64,000 nt of DNA from Thioalkalivibrio sp. ALJ12 (GTDB lineage: Bacteria; Pseudomonadota; Gammaproteobacteria; Ectothiorhodospirales; Ectothiorhodospiraceae). The notes under the pieces were generated by a model. The model did not search any database. It was given only the letters and a program-made list of their open reading frames with translations, and was not told the origin of the DNA. The DNA is taken from the NCBI RefSeq assembly GCF_000378305.1, contig NZ_KB899538.1:310001-374000 (forward strand), given 5' to 3'. Each line of letters opens with the position of its first letter. Position 1 is the stretch's first letter. This document shows, piece by piece, positions 51,616 to 59,730 of the stretch. Position numbers and translations under genes: made by a program.

Positions 51616-52694
51616 CCGAAAGCCCCATGCCGCAGCGCGTCGCGGTGCTCTCCGACGGTTCGCCGCTTGCCCTGAAAGTGCTGTACTGCCTGCAGCGCAT
51701 CGCCGCCGAGATCCACCTGCTGGAGCTCAAGTCCCCGGGGGCCGCCCGTCACTCCCGGTACCGCGATCGCTACCAGCGCATGCCCCTGCCGGACACCCAG
51801 CCGGAAACCCTGGAAGCCTTTGGCGACCACCTGCGCGACTACTGCACACAAAACCGGATCGACGGGATGGTCGGGGCCGACATCCTGGGGGCCGGCGTAG
51901 TCCACGCGCTTGCACCGCGCCTGCCGGGCGTGACGGCCTTTCCCTCCAGCAGCCTGGAGGTGCTGGGCATGCTGGACGACAAATGGACCTTTCAACGTTT
52001 CATGGAGACCCATGGAATCCCGTGTCCAAGGGCACTGCGCCTGGAAGGCCCCGAAGACCTGGAGCACCTGCAGGATGCCGGGATGGCGTTCCCAGTCGTG
52101 GTCAAACCGCTGTACGGCGAATCCAGCCATGGAATCCTTCAGGCGAAGCGGCTCGATGACATCGAGGCCCACCTGGAGAGAGGTGGACGCCATGCCCAAT
52201 TCCCACTGGTGGTGCAGGAATATGTGCCCGGATTCGACGCGGACCTGAGCCTGTTGGCCCGGAATGGGGACGTGGTCTGCCATCTCCTGCAATCGCGCCG
52301 GAATCCCTGTTCACTGGAATTCTTCACCGACGAGCGGCTGCTGGAGATCGGTCGCCGGATCGTCCGGGCGGCGCACTATACCGGCGTGGCGAATATCGAC
52401 CTGCGCGTGGACGAATCGACCGGGGAGGTTCGCGTACTCGAGTGCAATCCGCGCTTCTGGTACACCCTGCAGGCCTCGCTGTGGGCAGGGATCAATTTCG
52501 TCGAGGCGGGTTTTGCGCTCGCCGCGGGTGGCTCGGCTGTACAGCCCTCCCCCGTAGCCGGCGCCTACCACCTGCACAGCCACCTGATTAAACACCTGCT
52601 CTGGAAACCCGGCCAGTGGCGAGGAATCGCCCCGTACAACCTGCGCGGCCTGTGGCAGGCGATGAGCGACCCCCGACCTTTTCTAATGCGTTGA
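51612..52694 (+). CDS. ATP-grasp ligase (carbamoyl-phosphate-synthase-like)
   Basis: A 360-residue ATP-grasp enzyme. The preATP part is VAVLSDGSPLALKVLYCLQRI. The ATP-binding lysines and glycine-rich loop are in FPVVVKPLYGESSHGIL, the purine/lid segment is PLVVQEYVPGFDADLSLLARNG, and the metal-binding end is NIDLRVDESTGEVRVLECNPRFWYT (ExNPR). Family members ligate a carboxylate, through an acyl-phosphate, to an amine or thiol. The C-terminal ~60 residues (GAYHLHSHLIKHLLWKPGQW) are typical of ATP-grasp proteins in polysaccharide and peptide-antibiotic loci. It is coupled to the GNAT gene upstream. Substrate unknown. Confidence 0.87.
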   Translation: MTESPMPQRVAVLSDGSPLALKVLYCLQRIAAEIHLLELKSPGAARHSRYRDRYQRMPLPDTQPETLEAFGDHLRDYCTQNRIDGMVGADILGAGVVHALAPRLPGVTAFPSSSLEVLGMLDDKWTFQRFMETHGIPCPRALRLEGPEDLEHLQDAGMAFPVVVKPLYGESSHGILQAKRLDDIEAHLERGGRHAQFPLVVQEYVPGFDADLSLLARNGDVVCHLLQSRRNPCSLEFFTDERLLEIGRRIVRAAHYTGVANIDLRVDESTGEVRVLECNPRFWYTLQASLWAGINFVEAGFALAAGGSAVQPSPVAGAYHLHSHLIKHLLWKPGQWRGIAPYNLRGLWQAMSDPRPFLMR

Positions 52695-52819
52695 CGGCGC
52701 ATGCTGAACATGTCTGAGACGAATCAAATTTAATGGGCAAGGCGGAGCCAACCGACAAGACTTGAACATTCTGACTGGGCCCAGCGCACGCTGCCCGGAC
52801 AGTTAATGGAGATAGCCCT

Positions 52820-53974
52820 GTGAACATAGATAAAACACGGATATTGGGTAGCGGATTCACCCGCCGGGAATACTCCTTGTACGGGTTTGAGAACCTTGGA
52901 AATCCCCAGCTGGCCATGCGCTACCTGTCATTTGAGGAGAATCACCGCCGTTACCACCCCTGCATCAATATTGGCTACGAGAAGCACCTCCTTGACGACA
53001 AGTGGATGACGCATCAGGTCCTTTCCGCGCTGGCGGTACCCGTGCCGCAGACCCTGGGGCTCTACCATCCGGTTGTAGGCCTAACTGCCAGCGGTGACCC
53101 ATTGCGGAACCCAGAGGACCTGGGTGCGTTGCTGCGCGCTAGCGATGTAGCAGAACTGATCTTCAAGCCGCGCGGCGGATGGCGCGGGGACAGCATTATG
53201 AAAGCGACCATCCGGAGGCGGGCGGATGGCATGCAGGATGTTGAGTATGATGGTCGGACCGTACTGGTTACGGAATTTGCCGCCGGTCTCGCCGAAGATG
53301 TGTTCGACGTCCATACGAACCGCTATCCCGGCTGGATTATTCAAGAGTTCTTGCGGCAACACCCGTTTCTGGCTGAACTCAATCCCAGCAGCGTCAATAC
53401 CTTGCGGATCGTGACCTTCATGGATACCGAAGGCAACGTCCACATACACCATTCCATTCTAAGGGTCGGTTGCGGCGACAACGCGACCGATAACTGGGAC
53501 AAGGGTGGGCTGTCGATCCGGGTTGACCCCAGCACGGGGCAGCTTGGCAAGGGTGTTCGGAAGGCCGAGTTCGGGGGCGAATGGAGCGCGTCCCATCCAG
53601 AAACAGGAGCTCCGTTCGAAGGCCTTCGGATTCCCGAGTGGAATGCCACCCTGGAACTATGTGAACACGCGGCGCGGATATTCTCCGGGGCACGGTCGAT
53701 TGGTTGGGATATCGCTCTGACTGTCGACGGACCGGTCATTGTGGAGGCTAATGCCGACTGGGGCCTCCCTTCCGTCCAGGTTCACGGAGATGGATATCTC
53801 TCCGACGCAATCCGCGACCAACTGAGGGCCTATGGGGCCGCCTTCCCCACGAGGTTGAGACCACTGCCGCTGGCAGTGCTACACCTGGTACGCAGACGAT
53901 GGGGGCGTTCCCGAGGGCCACGCCTCCTTTCGTCTCTGCGCCGCAGCATCTCGCGTGGGAGCGGGAGACTTTGA
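52820..53974 (+). CDS. Sugar-transfer-associated ATP-grasp protein
   Basis: A 384-residue ATP-grasp protein of the type found in polysaccharide loci (PF14397-like). It starts after GFTRREYSLYGFENLGN, then HLLDDKWMTHQVLSALAVPVPQTLGLY, FKPRGGWRGDSIMKA, WIIQEFLRQHPFLAELNPSSVNTLRIVTFMD and the metal site IGWDIALTVDGPVIVEANADWGLPSVQ. This gene and its flanks have distinctly lower GC than the locus; my counts are 25/60 at 52801-52860 and 32/60 at 53221-53280, against about 40/60 in the adjacent ATP-grasp gene. Codon choice is also less biased, so it may be a transferred gene. The C-terminal tail is basic. Function beyond carboxylate-amine type ligation is unknown. Confidence 0.86.
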   Translation: MNIDKTRILGSGFTRREYSLYGFENLGNPQLAMRYLSFEENHRRYHPCINIGYEKHLLDDKWMTHQVLSALAVPVPQTLGLYHPVVGLTASGDPLRNPEDLGALLRASDVAELIFKPRGGWRGDSIMKATIRRRADGMQDVEYDGRTVLVTEFAAGLAEDVFDVHTNRYPGWIIQEFLRQHPFLAELNPSSVNTLRIVTFMDTEGNVHIHHSILRVGCGDNATDNWDKGGLSIRVDPSTGQLGKGVRKAEFGGEWSASHPETGAPFEGLRIPEWNATLELCEHAARIFSGARSIGWDIALTVDGPVIVEANADWGLPSVQVHGDGYLSDAIRDQLRAYGAAFPTRLRPLPLAVLHLVRRRWGRSRGPRLLSSLRRSISRGSGRL

Positions 53975-54224
53975 ACGGATTTGCTCGCGCCGCCGTAGGC
54001 ATAGGCAAGGCACTATCGAGTGCCCACCCACCCTCTAACCGCCCACGTTCAGCAAGGGTGGCATCGTTATCAGTCGGAAGAACCGAGGCTACTTGCGCCC
54101 CACAAAGGACGTGTCAGTCGGTACTTGTTACCACCTCATGGCGCATACGTGTGGGCCTTGCGGAGGATATGGCTTTCAACGTCATTTCTTGATCAGCTCC
54201 CGATCTTGATCGGGCGGAAGAATG
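53975..54224. other. 250-base low-GC intergenic region between convergent ATP-grasp genes, with a gene-junction scar
   Basis: No gene is supported; a 97-codon plus frame here is not gene-like. The segment 54181-54204 copies a GNAT/ATP-grasp gene junction found at 55339-55362. CCCGATC and GATCGGG form a short palindrome at 54199-54214 without a T-tract. The region separates convergent genes and probably holds their transcription ends. Confidence 0.5.
54181..54204 (-). pseudogene. Remnant of a GNAT-end/ATP-grasp-start gene junction
   Basis: This 24-base stretch matches 55339-55362 at 23 positions. At 55339 it is the end of the GNAT/FemAB-like gene (last residues REVIKK, TGA) overlapping the ATG of the ATP-grasp gene (MTLK). 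The copy at 54181 reads, on the minus strand, RELIKK-stop overlapping an ATG that begins MTLK and then hits a stop after about 23 codons. It lies just past the end of the intact ATP-grasp gene, as expected after duplication and deletion of such a pair. Confidence 0.55.
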
Positions 54225-55343
54225 TTACCCACGAAAGATCTGCTCCATTTCCTGCTTGAACCCGCGCTGGTGCGCGACCTGAAGACTGGCCAGCCCATAG
54301 GTCGTATTGCCCTCGACGATCATTGGTCCCTCGGGAGTGATCGCGATATCCCAGCCAATCGTCTTGACCTTGGGCAGGCTGCGCTGGGCCTGCAGCGCGA
54401 GTGACTTGACGTCCTCCCACAACGGCAACCGGGTACCTTCGATGCGCCTGCCCGTGTCCGGATGCTCGGACACCGGCTGAATGACCGGCCAGGCAGGACT
54501 GCGCGAGGCATAGCCAACCGACATTCGACCACTATCAATGTCCACTGCCGCAACTACATTGCCAGTGGTCCCCAGCATGAAGTTGTCGATATCTCCCTCC
54601 CCTGCGGTCAGCTTGATCTCCGAACGAAAGACATGGGCCTCGCCATCCTTCATGTAGGTCACGATCCGCACACAGCCCACGGCCGTGGGCGACATCAGAT
54701 GCCGGAGCCCGTGATGGATATGGATGCGTGACTGGGCGATGTAGGGGCTGCGCCTCTGGTTGGCGCGCTCCCTGATGTAATGGAACAGGCCGCTGAGCGG
54801 CGTGGCCCTACCGCAGTATTCCCAGCGATCGCCCCGCCGAGTGGCTAACAACGCCCCATCACCATACGAGCCGTCATCGGTCTTGATAAACAGGTCATCG
54901 TTGCAATCGCCAAGGCACTCCAGCCAGTGCTGGACAGTTGGCGTAACCGGCCCGGAAGTATCGAGACCATCAGCTCCCGGCATGGCTGCACTCGTCGGGA
55001 TAATGGCCCGCAACGCCGGGGTGAGCAGACCATGGCGCTGGCAGTGTTCAGAAAACAGGCTCTTGTGGTTGAGGATGCGCCGGTACTGTTCAGCGCTACA
55101 AGCGCGGAAGCGGTCTCGATAGTGATCGTTGTCGATCACGTAGTCGTCCCACCGCGCGGGATCGACTGCTGCCAGGCGGAAGACGGAGTAATAGCGCGGA
55201 CTGATTCCGTGCCAGAGGCGAGCCTTGAGGACACCGTGCAGCCGGGTCGTGACGCGCGGGGCGTCCGGGGTTGGTTGCGATACCGCCAGGTAGTAACGCC
55301 TGGCGCAGATATAGACCTCGCGCAAATGACGTTTCAGGGTCAT
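54225..55343 (-). CDS. Sugar-transfer-associated ATP-grasp protein
   Basis: A 372-residue ATP-grasp protein of the same group as the product of 52820. Landmarks are HKSLFSEHCQRHGLLTPALRAI, DDLFIKTDDGSYGDGALLATRR, SPYIAQSRIHIHHGL, VGCVRIVTYMKDGEAHVF and the metal end TIGWDIAITPEGPMIVEGNTTYGLASLQ. It is preceded by a basic N-terminal segment (MTLKRHLREVYICARRYYL). The start ATG at 55343 overlaps the stop of the upstream GNAT-like gene (ATGA), so they form one unit. The two ATP-grasp paralogues of this window converge on each other. Substrate unknown; a ligase that modifies sugars or amino-sugar side chains is likely from context. Confidence 0.87.
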   Translation of the reverse strand: MTLKRHLREVYICARRYYLAVSQPTPDAPRVTTRLHGVLKARLWHGISPRYYSVFRLAAVDPARWDDYVIDNDHYRDRFRACSAEQYRRILNHKSLFSEHCQRHGLLTPALRAIIPTSAAMPGADGLDTSGPVTPTVQHWLECLGDCNDDLFIKTDDGSYGDGALLATRRGDRWEYCGRATPLSGLFHYIRERANQRRSPYIAQSRIHIHHGLRHLMSPTAVGCVRIVTYMKDGEAHVFRSEIKLTAGEGDIDNFMLGTTGNVVAAVDIDSGRMSVGYASRSPAWPVIQPVSEHPDTGRRIEGTRLPLWEDVKSLALQAQRSLPKVKTIGWDIAITPEGPMIVEGNTTYGLASLQVAHQRGFKQEMEQIFRG

Positions 55344-56338
55344 TTCTTGATCACCTCCCGATTGCGCTCCGTGGGCCGGCCGGAACCGCCGCGGCGCAGG
55401 AAACGCTTCAGCGATTGCTTGAGGCCGAGCCGGGACAGAGCCGCGGAGACGGCGTCCGAACCCAGCGTGGTAGCGGCATGGGCAAGACCCAGGGCGAGCG
55501 GGCGCGGGCGACGCCGCAGGTAATAGACATCCGCACACAGCTGGTGGGCGGAGCCGAACAGGGCCTTGTGCGGACTGTCGCCCGGGGCGAAATCGAAATA
55601 GCGAAACCGACCCTCCTGGAACAGGGATTCCAGCATCAGCCATTGCAGTACCGTGCCCGGCGACAGGGCGGCCACCTTCGGGTGGTAGCCCAGGTAGGCG
55701 TAGAGCAGGGCCGAGTCGCGGGCCGGGCAATACAGATAGGCCACCGGCTCGTCATTCAGGAACAGGAGGTAGGCCCGCACCTGGTCGGCGGCGGCCAGCC
55801 GCGCGCTGCGCTCGGCGAACGCGTCATCGTCCGGGAGGCCGGCGTTCAGCAGGCGCTCCTGGTAGGTCAGCCGCGAGACCTCGCGCGCGAGGCTGCGAAA
55901 GGTCTCGATCTCCTCCGGTGTGCGATAGGTGCGCCAGTCGATCGTGCCCCCGGAGGCATCGGCGAACTTGCGCACCTTGCGCCGCATCGTCTGGCGGGAC
56001 TTGGAGGAGAACTTCGCCTGATAACCCGCCCAGCCCATGTCGAGATCGATGTAGTGGCGCATGTACTGGCTGGGGACGTAGCGCAGATAGCCCGCCACCC
56101 ACGACAGCCGCGGCAACGGCCCCTCGACGGGCTGCGAGCGGGCCAGGTGGCCATCGGCGACGGCATCCCCGGCGTACGGTGCCTGGGCCGCCGGGCGCTG
56201 CAGGAAATGGCGGTTGTCGACCGACATTCGCAGCGAGACGTCGCCCAGCGTGATCTCGCCGATGCGCAGGGCGAGACGGACCCGCTCGACCGGATAGCGG
56301 GCCACCGAATGTCCGGCCATTGGATGGTCGGCTTTCAT
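55340..56338 (-). CDS. GNAT/FemAB-like (Acetyltransf_6 type) acyltransferase
   Basis: A 332-residue protein with a FemAB/CelD-like GNAT fold. Typical text: YIDLDMGWAGYQAKFSSKSRQTMRRKVRKF in the middle, then RAYLLFLNDEPVAYLYCPARDSALLYAYLGYHPKVAALSPGTVLQWLMLESLF and FRYFDFAPGDSPHKALFGS, the conserved late block of Acetyltransf_6 proteins found beside polysaccharide deacetylases. It probably moves an acyl or aminoacyl group to an amino sugar. Its start overlaps the deacetylase stop upstream (ATGA) and its stop overlaps the ATP-grasp start, so deacetylation, acyl transfer and ligation are coupled. Confidence 0.87.
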   Translation of the reverse strand: MKADHPMAGHSVARYPVERVRLALRIGEITLGDVSLRMSVDNRHFLQRPAAQAPYAGDAVADGHLARSQPVEGPLPRLSWVAGYLRYVPSQYMRHYIDLDMGWAGYQAKFSSKSRQTMRRKVRKFADASGGTIDWRTYRTPEEIETFRSLAREVSRLTYQERLLNAGLPDDDAFAERSARLAAADQVRAYLLFLNDEPVAYLYCPARDSALLYAYLGYHPKVAALSPGTVLQWLMLESLFQEGRFRYFDFAPGDSPHKALFGSAHQLCADVYYLRRRPRPLALGLAHAATTLGSDAVSAALSRLGLKQSLKRFLRRGGSGRPTERNREVIKK

Positions 56339-57330
56339 CCCCAGAACACCCGCTGACTGGTCCAGTTCTCCAGGGCGCGCAGTGCCGCCTGGGCTGCGGG
56401 GACGGTGAGCATGGGCGTCGCCTCCCGAGGCGTGGGCGTGGCCAGCACGTCAGCCATGCAGGCCGGGGTGAATCCTGGTTCCGACCGCAGGAATCGGCAC
56501 AGTCGCCCCAGGCGGCGGCGGGTCAGCGGATTGATGCCGGGTGTCGGCTGATCGTCCCGATAGCGCACGAACTCGAACGGGTGGGTCAGCACGACCACGT
56601 CGCTAAGCCCCTGGCGCCGGGCCTGGAACAGCAGCCTGCGCATCTCCGGCCAGGAGGTGCCGGTAATGGTGAGCGACTTCAGATGGGTCCGCGGCCCCCA
56701 CTGGAAATCGGTGTAGGTGGTCACCGGGAACTCGAGTACCCCGTCGATCACATGGCAGCCGCCCCGCAACTGCAGCTCCGGCTCGGCCGGCGGATAGATC
56801 GCGAGCCCGATATTGGAGGCCCGGGGGAGCCCGGCCTGCCGCATGGCAGCGTAGACCTTCAGGTCGACCTTGAGCCCGCCGGTACGCAGCACGCTGGGGG
56901 CATCCAGCCCCCAGCGGCGGAACGTCGCCCTTCCCTGTTCGATCAGGTCGGCCAGTTCCTCGACGCTGCGCCGGGTGACATTGTCGTTCGGCGGGTCGGT
57001 TTGCAGCCGCTGAACCCAGTCCGGGTGTCCGAAGTACGTCCAGCAGGGGTGCAGGTGGAGCTGGATATCGTGCCCGCGGCCGGCGATCGCGTGGGCGATC
57101 TCGCCCATCGGCTCGTCGCCGAAATAAATCGTGTTCAGCGTCTCGACAAAGAAGGTGGCACGAATCGCATACCGGTCGAGGGTGTCCAGCAGATAACCAA
57201 GACCCTCCGAGCGCCCGTTACGATGGCAGTAGACCGACGGCGGCCCGACCGGTTGGTGGGTTTGCGGCTCGCGAAAGGCCCCGGCGATGCTGAACTCGGT
57301 ATCAACGGTCAAATGGACGCGGGTCGTCAT
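56335..57330 (-). CDS. Polysaccharide deacetylase-like protein
   Basis: A 331-residue NodB-related protein. Motif 1 is HLTVDTEFSIAG, the helix after it has YAIRATFFVETLN, and the metal-binding His pair lies in GHDIQLHLHPCW. Later motifs are SVLRTGGLKVDLKVY and VVVLTHPFEFVRY, which supplies the last His. It lacks a signal peptide. It resembles the deacetylase-like proteins that accompany FemAB-type enzymes in exopolysaccharide loci. The start ATG at 57330 is 14 bases after the upstream deacetylase stop. Whether it deacetylates the same sugar as the proteins at 17939 and 57344 is unknown. Confidence 0.86.
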   Translation of the reverse strand: MTTRVHLTVDTEFSIAGAFREPQTHQPVGPPSVYCHRNGRSEGLGYLLDTLDRYAIRATFFVETLNTIYFGDEPMGEIAHAIAGRGHDIQLHLHPCWTYFGHPDWVQRLQTDPPNDNVTRRSVEELADLIEQGRATFRRWGLDAPSVLRTGGLKVDLKVYAAMRQAGLPRASNIGLAIYPPAEPELQLRGGCHVIDGVLEFPVTTYTDFQWGPRTHLKSLTITGTSWPEMRRLLFQARRQGLSDVVVLTHPFEFVRYRDDQPTPGINPLTRRRLGRLCRFLRSEPGFTPACMADVLATPTPREATPMLTVPAAQAALRALENWTSQRVFWG

Positions 57331-57343
57331 CGTGTTCGCACCT

Positions 57344-58291
57344 TCAGTGGGCTGAAGCCAGATTGCGCGCAAGCCGCAGGCCAAAGCGCAGAGGTGTTCG
57401 ATCCCAGGGGGTAAAACGCGGGAGTTGCAGCGGATCCGTGTCGCGGCCGGCGGCACCGGCCATGGTTGATACGGCGGCGTCGAACCCACTGGCACGCACC
57501 ATCTCGACATGCTCCGGCGCATAGTCCTTGCCGGGACGACCGTTGGGATAGGCAAACAGGCGCACGGGACGCCCCACCAGGGCCTCGAGTTCGGCCTTGC
57601 CCTCCGCAATTTCCTGCTGCGCGGTCTCCGCATCGGTCTCCGCCAGAATCGGGTGCAGGACCGTGTGCCCGCCGATCCCCATGCCGGCATCGGCCAGCTC
57701 GCGAACCTGGTCATCGGTCATCATCAGGTCGCCGGGGGGCATGATGTGGAAGCGCGCGCCCAACGCCTCGGCGCGACGGCTGCGTTCGGCCAGCGGCCGA
57801 TATTTGAGGGCCCCGATCAGGGCGTGGATCGTGGCGCGGCGCTGCGCCATGGACTCCAGTGGACGCGTGCCCAGTCCCTCCGGGGCCAGGTCCACTGCCA
57901 TGGAGGGAATCCGGCGAACCGTTTCGATCAGCATGTCGTTGAACATGCAGCCGCCATTCAGATAGCCGGTGGCGACAAAGAACGTTGCCGGCACCCCCTC
58001 CTCGCGCAGGATCGGCAACGCGATCTCCGCGTTGTCGGCATAACCATCGTCGAAGGTGACCGCTACGGCCCGGGCGGGGAGCCGGCCTTCCTGCAGGCGC
58101 TCGATGGCCTCGTCCAGCGGCAGCGGGTTCATCTCCCTTGCCAGCAGGCGCATCTGCCAGCGAAAGGTCTCGGCCACCGGGTCTTCCGGTCGCAGCGGGT
58201 CGGGGTCCGCCAGCACGCGGTGATAGGCGAGGATCGTCAGGCGTGCGCGCCGGCCTTGCGGCGACAGCATGGACAGCGGTACTCGCAGCAT
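57344..58291 (-). CDS. Polysaccharide deacetylase (NodB domain)
   Basis: A 315-residue NodB-type deacetylase. Motif 1 is AVAVTFDDGYADN, the following helix has VPATFFVATGYL, and the second motif IGGHTVLHPIL gives the HxxxH zinc pair. A later motif is VRLFAYPNGRPGKDY. These identify a metal-dependent N-deacetylase; the opening LTILAYHRVLADPDPLRPED is typical of deacetylases in capsule and O-antigen regions. Start: ATG at 58291 with AGGAG nine bases upstream; a GTG two codons earlier is spaced too close. It is separated by 57 bases from the epimerase gene on the same strand, so the genes 59491 to 54225 are probably one operon. Confidence 0.9.
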   Translation of the reverse strand: MLRVPLSMLSPQGRRARLTILAYHRVLADPDPLRPEDPVAETFRWQMRLLAREMNPLPLDEAIERLQEGRLPARAVAVTFDDGYADNAEIALPILREEGVPATFFVATGYLNGGCMFNDMLIETVRRIPSMAVDLAPEGLGTRPLESMAQRRATIHALIGALKYRPLAERSRRAEALGARFHIMPPGDLMMTDDQVRELADAGMGIGGHTVLHPILAETDAETAQQEIAEGKAELEALVGRPVRLFAYPNGRPGKDYAPEHVEMVRASGFDAAVSTMAGAAGRDTDPLQLPRFTPWDRTPLRFGLRLARNLASAH

Positions 58292-58348
58292 GCGCACGAT
58301 CTCCTGAACCCGCTCGGGGCGTCGGTCGGGGGAGCGCGAACGTACCGG

Positions 58349-59491
58349 TCAGGATTTTCTTGCGTGATTCAGCCAGTCAGCCACGACGGCCACGATGCGT
58401 TCTGCGGCATTGCCGTCCCAGTACTCCGGGATGCGCCCCTGTTTGCCCCCATGGTCCATGACCTCGCGGAAAGACTCCATCAGTCGTTGCGGATCATTGC
58501 CTACTAAAATATTGGTACCTTCATCGATCGTGATCGGCCGTTCCGTGTTCTCGCGCAGGGTGATGCAGGGCACCCCGAGGGCGGTGGTCTCCTCCTGCAT
58601 ACCGCCGGAGTCGGTGAGCACGACACGGGCATCCTTCATCAGTCCCAGCATCTCCAGATAGCCGGCCGGCGGCAGCACGGCGATCGGTGCCTCGCGCAGC
58701 GCAGACTCCAGCCCGAAACCTTGCAGACGGGCCTGGGTGCGGGGGTGCAGCGGGAATACCAGCGGGAGCTCCCGGGCGATGGTCACCAGGCTGTCGACCA
58801 GACGCTCCATCACCGGTGCATGATCGACGTTGGAGGGGCGGTGCAGGGTCAGCACGCCGTAGGCCCCGCTGTCGGAAAACGTATCGGCCTCCATCCCGGC
58901 CGCCCGCAGGGTCTCCTGCCACGGTACGGCACGGTCCAGGTTGTACAGCTGGGTATCGATCATCACGTTGCCGACAAAGTGCACCCGATCGGGGGCGATA
59001 CCCTCGCGCGCCAGGTTGTCGCGGGCGTGGCGTTCGGTGATGAACAGCAGATCCGAGATCTGGTCGGTGAGCACCCGGTTCACCTCCTCCGGCATGCTGC
59101 GATCGAAGCTGCGCAACCCCGCCTCCACGTGGATGACCCCGACCCCCTTCTTGGCCGCCACCAGGGCACAGGCAATCGTGGAGTTCACATCGCCCACCAC
59201 GAGAATGGCGCGAGGCTGCACACGGTCCAGCACGCCCTCGAAACGCATCATCACCTCGGCCGTTTGCACGGCATGCGAGCAGGAACCCACCTCGAGGTTG
59301 ATATCGGGATACGGGATTTGCAGATCGGTAAAGAAGCGCTCGTTCATCGCCGGGTCGTAATGCTGCCCCGTGTGCACAAGCTGCGCCGGTATCTCGGCTT
59401 GCTGCAGGGCCCGCATCACCGGGCCGATCTTCATGAAGTTGGGGCGCGCGCCCACCACGCACAGGATGTCGCATTGCGAATCTGTAGACAT
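58349..59491 (-). CDS. wecB: UDP-N-acetylglucosamine 2-epimerase (non-hydrolysing)
   Basis: A 380-residue enzyme that interconverts UDP-GlcNAc and UDP-ManNAc in the cytoplasm. Signature motifs are DILCVVGARPNFMKIGPVM, VHTGQHYDPAMNERFF, VVGDVNSTIACALVAAKK, GVIHVEAGLRSFDRSMPEEVNR, SDLLFITERHARDNL and LTDSGGMQEETTALGVPCITLRENTERPIT, all intact. Length is normal. Start: ATG at 59491; a GTG at 59518 would add nine residues. It feeds ManNAc units to the polymer, and the UDP-sugar dehydrogenase divergently encoded at 59731 could oxidise the product to the uronic acid. No clear promoter is visible in the 239-base divergent gap. Confidence 0.95.
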   Translation of the reverse strand: MSTDSQCDILCVVGARPNFMKIGPVMRALQQAEIPAQLVHTGQHYDPAMNERFFTDLQIPYPDINLEVGSCSHAVQTAEVMMRFEGVLDRVQPRAILVVGDVNSTIACALVAAKKGVGVIHVEAGLRSFDRSMPEEVNRVLTDQISDLLFITERHARDNLAREGIAPDRVHFVGNVMIDTQLYNLDRAVPWQETLRAAGMEADTFSDSGAYGVLTLHRPSNVDHAPVMERLVDSLVTIARELPLVFPLHPRTQARLQGFGLESALREAPIAVLPPAGYLEMLGLMKDARVVLTDSGGMQEETTALGVPCITLRENTERPITIDEGTNILVGNDPQRLMESFREVMDHGGKQGRIPEYWDGNAAERIVAVVADWLNHARKS

Positions 59492-59730
59492 ATAGAGATC
59501 CCGTCGACCCCCCGACACGCCGGTTTGGCTGGGGCATTAGCGCCCAATGTAGTTCGAATTGAGGGAAATGGGCATAGGACGAAAGGACGAAATTTGTGCA
59601 GATTTTTCATCATTGTCCCGCCATCCATGTTGTGCCTAAGCTCGCAATACCGTGGCTTCCCAGGCGCAAAAGGCACTGACCTGGTGAGACGCCCTGCCAC
59701 TCAACTCGCTGCACGGAAGAGCCCTCACTC

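Noticed and set aside
53899-54192. A 97-codon plus-strand frame after the low-GC ATP-grasp gene
   Set aside because: No ribosome site, no homology, overlaps the 3' end of the preceding gene, and contains the gene-junction scar on the other strand.
54199-54214. CCCGATC/GATCGGG palindrome as a terminator
   Set aside because: The loop would be only two bases and no T-tract follows on either strand.
59654-59667. GG-N10-GC pair upstream of the UDP-sugar dehydrogenase
   Set aside because: Only TGGC of the -24 box matches and the -12 box is GCGC, so it is likely a chance match.
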